Assembly: GCA_947626205.1 (NCBI GenBank)
Contig: CANQRO010000010.1
Location: 1 to 22,565 of the forward strand
DNA length: 22,565 bases
From: an uncultured Clostridia bacterium
GTDB lineage: Bacteria; Bacillota; Clostridia; TANB77; CAG-508
Direction: 5' to 3'
Shown: piece after piece, positions 7,895 to 15,718 of the stretch
Layout: every line of letters starts with the position of its first letter
Position numbering within the stretch: position 1 is the stretch's first letter
Notes under the pieces: generated by a model
The model's input: the letters and a program-made list of their open reading frames with translations, nothing else
What the model was told of the DNA's origin: nothing
Database searches by the model: none
Translations under genes and position numbers: made by a program

Positions 7895-9427
7895 TTATCC
7901 TCTTACAATAATACTTTCGCCAGTCATTTCAGCTGGTTTTTCAAGTTTCATAATATCTAACATTGTTGGTGCTAAATCTGCTAATTTTCCCTCTTTTAGA
8001 GTAACATTTTCCATTCCTACTAATATTAGCGGAACTGGATTTGTAGTATGTGCAGTATGTGGCTCTCCTGTTTTATAATCTATCATTTGCTCTGCATTTC
8101 CATGATCTGCTGTTATTAATAAAACACCTTTAACTTCTTGAATAGCTTCTAACACTTTTCCTACACATTCATCTATAGTTTCTATTGCTTTAACCGCTGC
8201 TTCTAAATTTCCTGTATGCCCAACCATATCTGGATTTGCATAATTTAAAATAATAGCATTATATTTATTTGAGCGTATTGCTTCAGTAACTTTTTCTGTT
8301 ACTTCATAAGCACTCATTTCAGGTTTTAAATCATATGTCTCTACTTTTGGTGATGGTACTAAAATTCTATCTTCACCTGGGTATTGTTTTTCTTCTCCAC
8401 CATTAAAGAAAAATGTAACATGTGCATATTTCTCAGTTTCTGCAATACGAAGTTGAGTAAGTCCTAAATTACTAATATATTCTCCGAATGTATTTTTTAA
8501 ACTTGTTGGTTTAAATGCTACATGTACGTTTGGCATTGTTTCATCATATTGAGTCATACATACGAAGTATAAATCTAATGCTTTTGTTTCAAAGCCATCA
8601 AAATCTTTATCTACTAAACTTCTTGTTATTTCTCTTGCTCTATCTGGTCTAAAATTAAAGAAAATAACAGAATCATTTTTTTCAATAGTAGCAATTGGGG
8701 TATTACCATTGCAAATTAATGTTGGTTCAACAAATTCATCAAATATCTCTTTTTGGTAAGAAGATTCTATTGCACTTACAGCACTTTGAGCTTTTTCACC
8801 TTTTCCATTAACTAAAGCATCGTAAGCTTTACTAACTCTTTCCCAACGTTTATCTCTATCCATTGCATAAAATCTGCCTGTAATACTTGCAATCTTTCCA
8901 ATGTCTTTTTCTTTCATTTTTTCTTCTAATTTTACAATATAATTTTCTGCTGATGCTGGTGGTGTATCTCTACCATCTAGGAAACAATGAACATATACAT
9001 TCTCTATTCCTTTTCTTTTAGCAAGTTCTAATAAAGCATATAAATGACGAATATGACTATGAACTCCACCATTAGATAATAATCCCATAATGTGTAAATT
9101 TGAATTATTTTTTTTGCAGTTTTCAACTGCGGAATTAAATTCAGGCACACTAAAGAAATCGCCATCTTCAATAGATTTTGTAATCCTTGTTAATTCTTGG
9201 TATACAATTCTACCAGCTCCTATATTTGTATGTCCTACTTCTGAATTTCCCATTTGTCCATCTGGAAGTCCAACATTTAATCCACTTGTATAAATTTTTG
9301 TTGTTGGGCATATTTTCCTTAGTTTGTCTAAATTAGGTGTATTTGCTATTTTTACTGCGTTAGCTTTTTCGTTTTCATTTTCTCCAAATCCATCTAATAT
9401 CATTAGCATTGTTAGTTTGTTATTCAT
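7895..9427 (-). CDS. gpmI: 2,3-bisphosphoglycerate-independent phosphoglycerate mutase
   Basis: This 510-residue enzyme interconverts 3- and 2-phosphoglycerate in glycolysis with a bound metal pair (usually manganese) and a phosphoserine intermediate. D12 (LMILDGFG) and the catalytic S62 in GNSEVGHTNIGAG are present, as are HIMGLLSNGGVHSH, the arginine motif FRPDRARE, and the C-terminal metal motif TADHGNAEQM. The length is normal for the family, so the protein looks intact. The ATG follows an AAGGAAGG site. It sits 39 bases downstream of tpiA and is followed after 3 bases by the immunity gene. No enolase gene is in the window. Transcription from the gapA or pgk side is likely. Confidence 0.97.
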   Translation of the reverse strand: MNNKLTMLMILDGFGENENEKANAVKIANTPNLDKLRKICPTTKIYTSGLNVGLPDGQMGNSEVGHTNIGAGRIVYQELTRITKSIEDGDFFSVPEFNSAVENCKKNNSNLHIMGLLSNGGVHSHIRHLYALLELAKRKGIENVYVHCFLDGRDTPPASAENYIVKLEEKMKEKDIGKIASITGRFYAMDRDKRWERVSKAYDALVNGKGEKAQSAVSAIESSYQKEIFDEFVEPTLICNGNTPIATIEKNDSVIFFNFRPDRAREITRSLVDKDFDGFETKALDLYFVCMTQYDETMPNVHVAFKPTSLKNTFGEYISNLGLTQLRIAETEKYAHVTFFFNGGEEKQYPGEDRILVPSPKVETYDLKPEMSAYEVTEKVTEAIRSNKYNAIILNYANPDMVGHTGNLEAAVKAIETIDECVGKVLEAIQEVKGVLLITADHGNAEQMIDYKTGEPHTAHTTNPVPLILVGMENVTLKEGKLADLAPTMLDIMKLEKPAEMTGESIIVRG

Positions 9428-9466
9428 AAAACCTTACCTTCCTTTTATTTTATATGTGTAATGTAT

Positions 9467-10213
9467 TTAATTATTTACAATTTCAGCAAATATTTCTGGG
9501 TTTAGACTCGCACCGCCTACAAGTGCACCATCTATATCTGAAGCATTCAAATATTCTTTGCAATTTTCTGGTTTCACACTACCACCGTATTGGATTATAA
9601 CTCTTTTACTAGCCTTTTGTCCATATATTTTGCAAATTTCGTCACGAATTTCTTTAGTTATATCATTTGCATCTTTGATTGTAGCTGTTTTTCCAGAACC
9701 AATTGCCCAAATTGGTTCATATGCAATTATTATATTTTCTATTTGTTCTTCTTTTATTTCATCTAATACTTTTTTTACTTGTTCTGTAACAACTTTTTTA
9801 GTAACCCCCGCTTCTTTTTGTTCTATTGTTTCACCTACGCATATTATAGGTTTTAATCCGTTTGCAAGAGCTGCTTTCACCTTTTTATTAACAATTTCAT
9901 CTGTTTCAAAAAAATTTTTTCTTCTTTCAGAATGTCCAATAATTACATATTCCACGCCAATAGATTTTAGCATTTTTGCTGATATTTCTCCTGTATATGC
10001 ACCGCTTTCTTCCCAGTGCACATTTTGTGCACCAATTTTTATATTTGTATTTTGTGCTGTTAAAAGTGCATAAAATAAATCTGTATATGGAACACATAAT
10101 ATAACTTCATTTTGTGTGTCTTTAACTAATGGTGTTAATTTATCTATAAAATCAATTGCTTCATTAGGAAGCATATTCATTTTCCAGTTTCCTGCAATTA
10201 CTTTTTTTCTCAA
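9467..10213 (-). CDS. tpiA: Triosephosphate isomerase
   Basis: This 248-residue enzyme interconverts dihydroxyacetone phosphate and glyceraldehyde 3-phosphate. The substrate motif AGNWKMN (7-13), the catalytic H94 in IIGHSERR, the catalytic E166 in AYEPIWAIG and the phosphate loop YGGSVKPEN are all present at family-typical positions. Translation starts at a TTG with a strong AAAGGAGGA site (10221-10229). It follows the DUF2207 reading frame by 19 bases and precedes gpmI by 39, as part of one glycolytic transcript. Confidence 0.97.
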   Translation of the reverse strand: MRKKVIAGNWKMNMLPNEAIDFIDKLTPLVKDTQNEVILCVPYTDLFYALLTAQNTNIKIGAQNVHWEESGAYTGEISAKMLKSIGVEYVIIGHSERRKNFFETDEIVNKKVKAALANGLKPIICVGETIEQKEAGVTKKVVTEQVKKVLDEIKEEQIENIIIAYEPIWAIGSGKTATIKDANDITKEIRDEICKIYGQKASKRVIIQYGGSVKPENCKEYLNASDIDGALVGGASLNPEIFAEIVNN

Positions 10214-10232
10214 TTAGAATTCCTCCTTTATA

Positions 10233-11891
10233 TTATCTACCGCCCATTCCGGCCTCCGGCCACCACCGGCCACCGCCTCCTCCAGAGAAGCCACCTCCTC
10301 CACCAGAGCCACTAGAACTGGTGTGTGATGCAATTTCTCTCATAGACGTACTATACGCACTTGATACACCTGTGCTTAAATTTGAAATAGAATGAAAAGT
10401 ATTCACATTATATATAGGATTAATTGCAAAATATATTATAGGATAGTTATCTTTCATTGTTTCATCATCCCATTTTTCTTTTATAAATACTTCTGGATAT
10501 TTTGATTTCATTTGCTCAATAACTTTATCCGCTATTCCAAATGCTGTTGCATATATTAAATATTTTTCCCAAACGACTAAGCTTAAGACATCTCTTTCAT
10601 CTAACATTGAATATTCTTGCATAAATTTTGCTAAACCTTTCCATTTAGCTTTCTCTTCTCTACCTTCATATGTTAATACAGCAATTTTATTTTTCTCTTT
10701 TATTTGCAAACTCCAATAATACATGCTAATTAATACCCATGGTAATAATGCTATTAGTATATCTATTAAACCATTTATAATGCCAAGTCCTGAAGCATAT
10801 GTTAAACGCACTTTAAATACTGGAAAATATGCAGTTAAACATAATATTGCAAAAAACATATAACTATATTTTAAGGCTGTCTTTTTACCTTCAGCAAATT
10901 CATATCTTGCATATGTTCTTTCTTCTCTCTTGTCTATTAATCCTAATTTATATAAACTATTTCTTGCAGAATTTACAAATTTATTAATTATTGTACTATA
11001 TTCATAATATTTATTCTTTGCATATTTATTTAATTCTTTTATTTCAAATTCTTCTTTTCCTTTTGAAGCTTCTTTTAAAAGTTTATAAATCTCTAATTCA
11101 TCATTTTGTAAATCGTTTTTATCAGATAATATTTTTATATAAACATTATCTTTTTCATCTACTCTTAAAGATATTTTCTTTTTATAACATAAATCTAATA
11201 TTGTTGCAGATACTGCATTAGATTGTATTGTACCAGTATCTAGTCTTTTTTTATTAAATCTATATAAATATAAAGCTTCAGCAGGTGTTGCTGTTTTTTC
11301 TCTTGGAATATCTCTAAAATACTTAAATTCTCTAAAATTATCTCTTTTATTTTCTTCTTTTCCTAATTTTAATAATCTTATAATATTTATTATTCTTATA
11401 ATTAATATTAGTCCATATATTGTAAATAAAATTATAATAGTCATTTTAAAAGCATTAGATGATGAGTTACTTTCCTCTGACCATTGTTGTTCTTCTTTTA
11501 ATATTGTTTGAAGATAATTATAATTATGAATTTTGTTTGATGATGTTATAAACATTTTATCTTGTGTAACAACTCTTATCTCAAACATCGCTCCTGGAGA
11601 TAAATTGTCCATTTCAAAAGATACTTCTGAATTATTTAATTTCTCTATCTTTCCATTTAATTGTCCATGTCCCCATACTCTTAAGTTTTCTAAGTTTTCT
11701 ACTTCTGTTGGTAATATTAGCTTTCCAGTTACTTTTTTAGCTGGTATTGAATTTTGTCCCTTAGCTAAGAACTGCCAATATATCTCTTGACAATCTTTAT
11801 AATCTGTAACAACATCTTCCACTGTGTATGAAATTTGAATTTTCCTATTTCCGTTTTTTATTTTCCATTCCCACGCCAAAAGCAATTTCAA
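10233..11891 (-). CDS. DUF2207 membrane protein, C-terminal part (frameshifted gene)
   Basis: This open frame lacks a believable start: it opens at a TTG without a ribosome binding site, inside the overlapping upstream frame. Its first residues make sense only as a continuation of that frame, near 'NGNRKIQISYTVEDV'. It contains the rest of the DUF2207 extracellular domain, then a membrane helix MTIIILFTIYGLILIIRI, a cytoplasmic region, and two further helices (FFAILCLTAYFPVF and IDILIALLPWVLISMYYW). A glycine-rich tail, SGSGGGGGFSGGGGG, closes it, as is usual for these proteins. Joined with 11845-12249 the product would be about 665 residues, a normal length for DUF2207. The function of the family is unknown; some are suspected to act at the cell envelope. 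The last residues, RWWPEAGMGGR, are odd (see findings). Confidence 0.75.
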   Translation of the reverse strand: MKLLLAWEWKIKNGNRKIQISYTVEDVVTDYKDCQEIYWQFLAKGQNSIPAKKVTGKLILPTEVENLENLRVWGHGQLNGKIEKLNNSEVSFEMDNLSPGAMFEIRVVTQDKMFITSSNKIHNYNYLQTILKEEQQWSEESNSSSNAFKMTIIILFTIYGLILIIRIINIIRLLKLGKEENKRDNFREFKYFRDIPREKTATPAEALYLYRFNKKRLDTGTIQSNAVSATILDLCYKKKISLRVDEKDNVYIKILSDKNDLQNDELEIYKLLKEASKGKEEFEIKELNKYAKNKYYEYSTIINKFVNSARNSLYKLGLIDKREERTYARYEFAEGKKTALKYSYMFFAILCLTAYFPVFKVRLTYASGLGIINGLIDILIALLPWVLISMYYWSLQIKEKNKIAVLTYEGREEKAKWKGLAKFMQEYSMLDERDVLSLVVWEKYLIYATAFGIADKVIEQMKSKYPEVFIKEKWDDETMKDNYPIIYFAINPIYNVNTFHSISNLSTGVSSAYSTSMREIASHTSSSGSGGGGGFSGGGGGRWWPEAGMGGR

Positions 11892-12249
11892 AATTATGGG
11901 AATTTAAATTTAAAGCATAAAACTCTCCTTCTGGAACATGGTACAATTCTTCATCTATTTCTTTAAATTTTTCCCCAGTTTGTAAATCTGTAATTTGTAC
12001 ATTAGTTATATCTCCGAATTTAGTTTTGGATAAATTAAAATTTCTAACTAAAGTATTTGTTTTAATTACATCAATATCCCATGTTTCTATAACATCCATA
12101 CTTCCATCATTATTCATCTTAACTTGATAATCTAAATTCTGCAAATACTGTACTTTTTCCATATAATCTGCTGTTGCAACAAATAGCATAAATGATGCAA
12201 TTGCAACCATTACTACTATAGTAATTAATAAACCTTTATACTTTTTCAT
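11845..12249 (-). CDS. DUF2207 membrane protein, N-terminal part (frameshifted gene)
   Basis: This 134-residue piece carries the signal or anchor segment (LLITIVVMVAIASFMLFVA, about 7-25) and the first half of a DUF2207 extracellular domain, with 'DYQVKMNNDGSMDVIETW' and 'TLVRNFNL'. It stops at a TAG just after a run of six A's on the coding strand (11854-11859). Removing one A would join it in frame to the downstream part, giving N-K-N-G-N-R at the junction. It starts with ATG 32 bases after pgk, with only a moderate AAAGGG-like ribosome binding site. Either the gene is a recent pseudogene, the A-run is a sequencing error, or slippage on the run restores the frame. Confidence 0.75.
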   Translation of the reverse strand: MKKYKGLLITIVVMVAIASFMLFVATADYMEKVQYLQNLDYQVKMNNDGSMDVIETWDIDVIKTNTLVRNFNLSKTKFGDITNVQITDLQTGEKFKEIDEELYHVPEGEFYALNLNSHNFEIAFGVGMENKKRK

Positions 12250-12281
12250 TCTTTTTACCCTTTTACTTTTTATTTACATTT

Positions 12282-13466
12282 TTATTTATCTTGTAAGCAC
12301 TCAATTCCTGGTAATTTCTTTCCTTCTAGAAATTCTAAGCTTGCTCCTCCACCTGTTGAAATATGTGTCATTTTGTCTGCTAAACCTGCTTTTTCTATTG
12401 CAGCTGCAGAATCTCCACCTCCAATTATTGTAATAGCATCTACTTCTGCTAATGTTTTAGCAATTTCGTTTGTTCCTATTGCAAATTGATCAAATTCAAA
12501 TAATCCAAGTGGTCCATTCCATACTATTGTTTTTGCTTTCTTTATTTCTTCTTTGTATAATTTTATTGTTTCTTCTCCTATATCATAGCCTTCCCAACCA
12601 TCTGGAATTTCATTGTATTTTACAGTTTTGCTTTCTGTATCTTTATCAAATTCTTTTCCTAATTTTGTATCTACTGGTAGCATTAATTTTACGCCATTTT
12701 TCTTTGCTTTATCCATAAGTTCTAGTGCTAAATCTAATTTATCTAATTCACAAATCGAATTTCCAACACCATATCCTTGTGCTTTAAAGAAAGTATAAGC
12801 CATAGCTCCACCAATCATTAAAGTATCTACTTTTTCAAGTAAACTGTTAATAACACCAATTTTATCTGAAACTTTCTTTCCACCTAAAATTGCAACAAAT
12901 GGTCTTTCTGGGTTTTCTAAAGCATTTCCCATAAAATCTATTTCTTTTTCAATTAAAAATCCTGAAACTGCTGGTAAATAGTCTGCAACTCCTGCAGTAG
13001 AAGCATGTGCTCTATGTGATGTTCCAAATGCGTCGTTTACATATACTTCAGCAAGGGATGCAAGTTCTTTTGCAAATTCTGGATCATTTTTCTCTTCTCT
13101 TGCATCGAAACGTACATTTTCAAGTAGCATTGCTTCTCCTTCTTTTAAATTGCTACTTAAACTTTTTGCACTTTCTCCTATAATATCATCTGCTAATTTT
13201 ACTTCCATTCCCAATTCTTTTGATAATTCTTCTGCTACTGGTTTTAAAGAGAATTCTTTTTTAACTTCTCCCTTTGGTCTTCCTAAATGTGAACAAAGAA
13301 TTACCTTTGCACCATTTTCTAATAAATATTTTATTGTTGGCAAAGATGATACTATTCTTCTTTTATCTGTAATATTTCCGTTTTCATCTTGTGGTACGTT
13401 AAAATCGCAACGTACCAATACTTTTTTTCCTTTTACATCAATATCTCTTACAGTTCTTTTATTCAT
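12282..13466 (-). CDS. pgk: Phosphoglycerate kinase
   Basis: This 394-residue enzyme makes ATP and 3-phosphoglycerate from 1,3-bisphosphoglycerate. The N-terminal substrate motif KVLVRCDFNVP, the SHLGRPKGE loop, DAFGTSHRAHAS, the hinge region and the nucleotide-binding IIGGGDSAAAIEKAG near the C-terminus are all in place, and the length is normal. In 'AILGGKKVSDKIGVI' a Lys takes the place of the commoner Ala (GGAKVSDK); this is a mild variation. The ATG follows an AGGAGG site. The gene is separated from gapA by a terminator and a 194-base gap, so it depends on read-through or on a promoter of its own that I cannot place with confidence. Confidence 0.97.
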   Translation of the reverse strand: MNKRTVRDIDVKGKKVLVRCDFNVPQDENGNITDKRRIVSSLPTIKYLLENGAKVILCSHLGRPKGEVKKEFSLKPVAEELSKELGMEVKLADDIIGESAKSLSSNLKEGEAMLLENVRFDAREEKNDPEFAKELASLAEVYVNDAFGTSHRAHASTAGVADYLPAVSGFLIEKEIDFMGNALENPERPFVAILGGKKVSDKIGVINSLLEKVDTLMIGGAMAYTFFKAQGYGVGNSICELDKLDLALELMDKAKKNGVKLMLPVDTKLGKEFDKDTESKTVKYNEIPDGWEGYDIGEETIKLYKEEIKKAKTIVWNGPLGLFEFDQFAIGTNEIAKTLAEVDAITIIGGGDSAAAIEKAGLADKMTHISTGGGASLEFLEGKKLPGIECLQDK

Positions 13467-13582
13467 AATAAAACCTCCTAATTTTATTTATTTTGTATTT
13501 AATATTCTAGAATTTTTATAAATTGTAAGCATAAGTAATTTAAATTTTATTTTTGTAAGTATTTTTAATTTTTTCTATACAA

Positions 13583-13618
13583 TAAAAAAACAATAAGGCA
13601 GACTTTTCGGGTCTGCCT
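13583..13618 (-). terminator. Terminator between gapA and pgk
   Basis: An 8-base stem AGGCAGAC / GTCTGCCT (13596-13603 and 13611-13618) with a 7-base loop is followed on the minus strand by TATTGTTTTTTT. It sits 43 bases after the gapA stop codon and should reduce or stop transcription into pgk. Confidence 0.85.
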
Positions 13619-13623
13619 ATCAA

Positions 13624-13653
13624 ACCCCTTAAAAATCTCTTTTATAAAGGGGT
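13624..13653 (-). other. Hairpin directly after the gapA stop codon
   Basis: The arms ACCCCTT (13624-13630) and AAGGGGT (13647-13653) pair over 7 bases, with a possible inner AAAA/TTTT pairing in the loop. There is no T-tract directly after it, so it is not itself a terminator. It could shield the 3' end of the gapA message or be a processing site. Confidence 0.5.
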
Positions 13654-13660
13654 ACAATTT

Positions 13661-14665
13661 TTATCCTCTTGTTGCAATATATCTTGCTAAATCTACTAAC
13701 TTATTTGAATATCCCCATTCGTTATCATACCATGCAATTAATTTTACGAATGTATCGGTTAATTGTATTCCTGCTGTTGCATCAAAGATAGATGTATGTT
13801 CATCACTAACAAAATCTGTTGAAACAACTGGATCTTCAACATATTCAATTATTCCTTTAAATTCATTTTCAGATGCTTTTTTCATAACTGCACAAATTTC
13901 TTCGTATGTTGCTGGTTTCTCTAAGTTACATGTTAAATCTACAACAGAGACATCAACTGTTGGTACTCTAAATGCCATACCTGTTAATTTTCCGTTTAAT
14001 GATGGAATAACTTTTCCTACTGCTTTTGCAGCTCCTGTTGAAGATGGAATAATATTAGCTGCTGCTGCACGTCCACCTCTCCAGTCTTTTTTAGAAGCTC
14101 CATCTACTGTTTTTTGTGTAGCTGTTGTAGCATGAACTGTTGTCATTAATCCTTCTTTAATTCCAAAGTTATCATTAATAACTTTAGCAAGTGGTGCTAA
14201 ACAGTTTGTAGTACAAGATGCATTTGAAATAATATTCATGCTTGGGTCATATGTTTCGTTGTTTACTCCCATAACAAACATTGGGGCATCTTTTGATGGT
14301 GCACTAATAATTACCTTTTTTGCTCCTGCATCAAGATGTGCTTGTGCTTTTTCTATTGTTGTAAATACTCCTGAACATTCTAAAACATAATCAACTCCAT
14401 CTGCTCCCCAAGGAACATTTTTTGGTTCCATTTCATTATATACTTTAATTTCTTTTCCATTCACAATTAATTTTCCATTTTCTTCTTTAACTTCTCCATC
14501 GAATTTTCCGTGTACTGAATCGTATTTTACCATATAAGCCATATAATCAGCTGTAATAAAAGGATCATTAATAGCTACTACATCAACATCTCCTTTTTTT
14601 AATGCTGCTTGGAATGTTAAATTTCCAATCCTTCCAAATCCATTAATTCCAACTCTAATTGACAT
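13661..14665 (-). CDS. gapA: Glyceraldehyde-3-phosphate dehydrogenase (NAD type)
   Basis: This 334-residue enzyme oxidises and phosphorylates glyceraldehyde 3-phosphate to 1,3-bisphosphoglycerate. The N-terminal Rossmann motif is VGINGFGRIG (5-14), D34 in AINDPF fits NAD rather than NADP preference, the catalytic cysteine is C151 in SNASCTTNCLAP, and 'WYDNEWGYSNKLVDLARY' closes the protein. The length is typical. The ATG follows GGAGGAATT. It is the first gene of the glycolysis cluster, and its promoter is probably the right-to-left element within the 51-bp repeat at 14730-14780. This leaves a leader of about 58 bases that contains an inverted repeat at 14684-14700. No CggR-type regulator gene is next to it. 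Confidence 0.97.
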   Translation of the reverse strand: MSIRVGINGFGRIGNLTFQAALKKGDVDVVAINDPFITADYMAYMVKYDSVHGKFDGEVKEENGKLIVNGKEIKVYNEMEPKNVPWGADGVDYVLECSGVFTTIEKAQAHLDAGAKKVIISAPSKDAPMFVMGVNNETYDPSMNIISNASCTTNCLAPLAKVINDNFGIKEGLMTTVHATTATQKTVDGASKKDWRGGRAAAANIIPSSTGAAKAVGKVIPSLNGKLTGMAFRVPTVDVSVVDLTCNLEKPATYEEICAVMKKASENEFKGIIEYVEDPVVSTDFVSDEHTSIFDATAGIQLTDTFVKLIAWYDNEWGYSNKLVDLARYIATRG

Positions 14666-14683
14666 TATAATTCCTCCAATTCC

Positions 14684-14700
14684 GATACTAAATAAGTATC
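14684..14700 (-). promoter_or_regulatory. Inverted repeat in the gapA leader
   Basis: GATACT-AAATA-AGTATC (6-base arms, 5-base loop) lies between the presumed promoter and the gapA ribosome binding site. It could be an operator or an RNA hairpin near the 5' end. No known regulator can be named. Confidence 0.4.
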
Positions 14701-14729
14701 ATTTTATTTGTCTTTTAAAGACCACCATT

Positions 14730-14758
14730 ATTCTATACTAAAAAAGAACACTTTGCAA
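14730..14758 (-). promoter_or_regulatory. Candidate gapA promoter inside repeat copy 1
   Basis: On the minus strand TTGCAA (14753-14758), a 17-base spacer, then TAGAAT (14730-14735), matching the consensus boxes at 4 and 5 of 6 positions. The -35 box falls in the loop and arm of the terminator hairpin, so the one stretch both ends the upstream transcript and starts the next. Confidence 0.55.
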
Positions 14759-14768
14759 GTGTTCTTTT
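14740..14768 (-). terminator. Terminator of the toxin-antitoxin operon
   Basis: A perfect 12-base stem AAAAGAACACTT (14742-14753) / AAGTGTTCTTTT (14757-14768) with a 3-base loop is followed on the minus strand by a run of T's. It starts about 19 bases after the hepT stop codon. Confidence 0.9.
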
Positions 14769-14786
14769 AAATATTTTATTATTCTT

Positions 14787-15200
14787 TTATCTATCTAAAT
14801 TTAATATTTCTTTTGCAAAATTTATTAAATCCGTTAAATGATTTTTTAATACATCTGCAAGTATTTCTTCATCAATTTCTTTATAATCATGAATTGCTAT
14901 ATTTCTAAACCCTATCATTTTTTGCATATTTTTACTTGTATTTTTTGAAATTAATTTATTTTCTTCAAGTTTTATAAAAGCATCTTTCTTAGTTTGAGGA
15001 ACTCCTAACTTTCTATTAGAAACTACATACATTGCAATATCTATCGCTGCTTCACATGCTCTTTGAAGATTTAAAACAATAGGATCTAATTTTCTATAAT
15101 CATATAAATTATCTATATTTCCTTCAAATTCTTCTTCTATTCTTTTAATACATTTTTGTATGCTTTCATATTTATTAATAATTACAGCCTCATTCTCCAT
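14787..15200 (-). CDS. hepT: HepT-like HEPN ribonuclease toxin (DUF86 family)
   Basis: This 137-residue all-helical protein carries the HEPN RNase motif R-x4-H-x-Y as R99-N-I-A-I-H104-D-Y106 (RNIAIHDY). In characterised HepT toxins these residues cleave RNA, and the tyrosine is the site where the partner antitoxin attaches AMP units and so switches the toxin off. The usual flanking helices are visible, including LQRACEAAIDIAMYVV (45-60). It is encoded 28 bases downstream of the nucleotidyltransferase gene, with an AAGGAAGG ribosome binding site, and is followed by a terminator. All key residues are intact, so the toxin looks functional. The RNA target cannot be told from sequence. Confidence 0.88.
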   Translation of the reverse strand: MENEAVIINKYESIQKCIKRIEEEFEGNIDNLYDYRKLDPIVLNLQRACEAAIDIAMYVVSNRKLGVPQTKKDAFIKLEENKLISKNTSKNMQKMIGFRNIAIHDYKEIDEEILADVLKNHLTDLINFAKEILNLDR

Positions 15201-15228
15201 AATTTACCTTCCTTTATACTCTTATTGG

Positions 15229-15612
15229 TCATTTTTTCATATCATCTATAATATTTTTTCTTGCTTCATTTAATTCTAAATAATCTCTAAACGCATCTAA
15301 CTTATACAAATCAAATTTATAGCTATCTTTACAATAAATTAGACTACCATTTATCAAAATTTCATATTTAAATCCATCATTTTCAATAGTGTCTAGGTTT
15401 ATTAAATCTATATCTTTTTTTAGATTATCTGATAGCTTATTGCTAAGATTATATAAATCTTTTTTGCTAATTTCTTTACTTGGTTTAATTGCAATATCTA
15501 TATCACTATCTTCATTTTGAGTTTCTCTTGCATAACTACCAAAAATAATTATTGCATCACAATTAATACTATTTAATATTAATTTGATTATTTCGTCTTT
15601 TATTTCTTTCAT
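15229..15612 (-). CDS. mntA: MntA-like nucleotidyltransferase antitoxin
   Basis: This 127-residue minimal nucleotidyltransferase has the motif G-S-x10-D-x-D: GSYARETQNEDSDID, with G25-S26 and the metal-binding D37 and D39. A further acidic residue in the KKDIDLINLD strand fits the third carboxylate. Known MntA antitoxins transfer AMP from ATP to the tyrosine of the HEPN toxin. It is the first gene of the two-gene cassette, with an AGAGGGAG ribosome binding site and a predicted leader of only about 15 bases from the promoter in repeat copy 2. Antitoxin-first order suits tight control of the toxin. The pairing with a HEPN gene makes the call firm. Confidence 0.88.
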   Translation of the reverse strand: MKEIKDEIIKLILNSINCDAIIIFGSYARETQNEDSDIDIAIKPSKEISKKDLYNLSNKLSDNLKKDIDLINLDTIENDGFKYEILINGSLIYCKDSYKFDLYKLDAFRDYLELNEARKNIIDDMKK

Positions 15613-15631
15613 TTAAACTCCCTCTAAACCA

Positions 15632-15660
15632 ATTCTATACTAAAAAAGAACACTTTGCAA
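15632..15660 (-). promoter_or_regulatory. Candidate promoter of mntA-hepT inside repeat copy 2
   Basis: The same boxes as in copy 1: TTGCAA (15655-15660), 17 bases, TAGAAT (15632-15637). The predicted start is about 13 bases before the mntA start codon. Confidence 0.55.
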
Positions 15661-15670
15661 GTGTTCTTTT
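15642..15670 (-). terminator. Terminator of the heat-shock operon
   Basis: The same 12-base stem as in copy 1 (15644-15655 with 15659-15670), followed by T's on the minus strand. It sits about 50 bases after the stop codon of the P-loop NTPase gene, the last gene of the dnaK operon. Confidence 0.88.
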
Positions 15671-15718
15671 AAATATTTTATTTATTTAATTTTACATATA
15701 TAAATAATAACTTTAAGA

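Larger units (their letters stand above)
14730..14780. repeat. 51-bp direct repeat, copy 1 (gapA side)
   Basis: Identical over 51 bases to 15632-15682. The two copies are 902 bases apart and bracket the MntA-HepT cassette. The unit contains a terminator hairpin and an overlapping promoter, both reading right to left. Similarity stops abruptly at both ends. Confidence 0.95.
15632..15682. repeat. 51-bp direct repeat, copy 2 (upstream of the antitoxin gene)
   Basis: Exact copy of 14730-14780. It lies between the stop of the P-loop NTPase gene and the start of mntA. Recombination between the two copies would remove the cassette and leave one terminator-promoter unit between the NTPase gene and gapA. 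Confidence 0.95.

Noticed and set aside
9558..10073. Long plus-strand open frame (171 codons) opposite tpiA
   Set aside because: It is antisense to a fully conserved enzyme, has no ribosome binding site and its hydrophobic content is what the reverse strand of such a gene gives.
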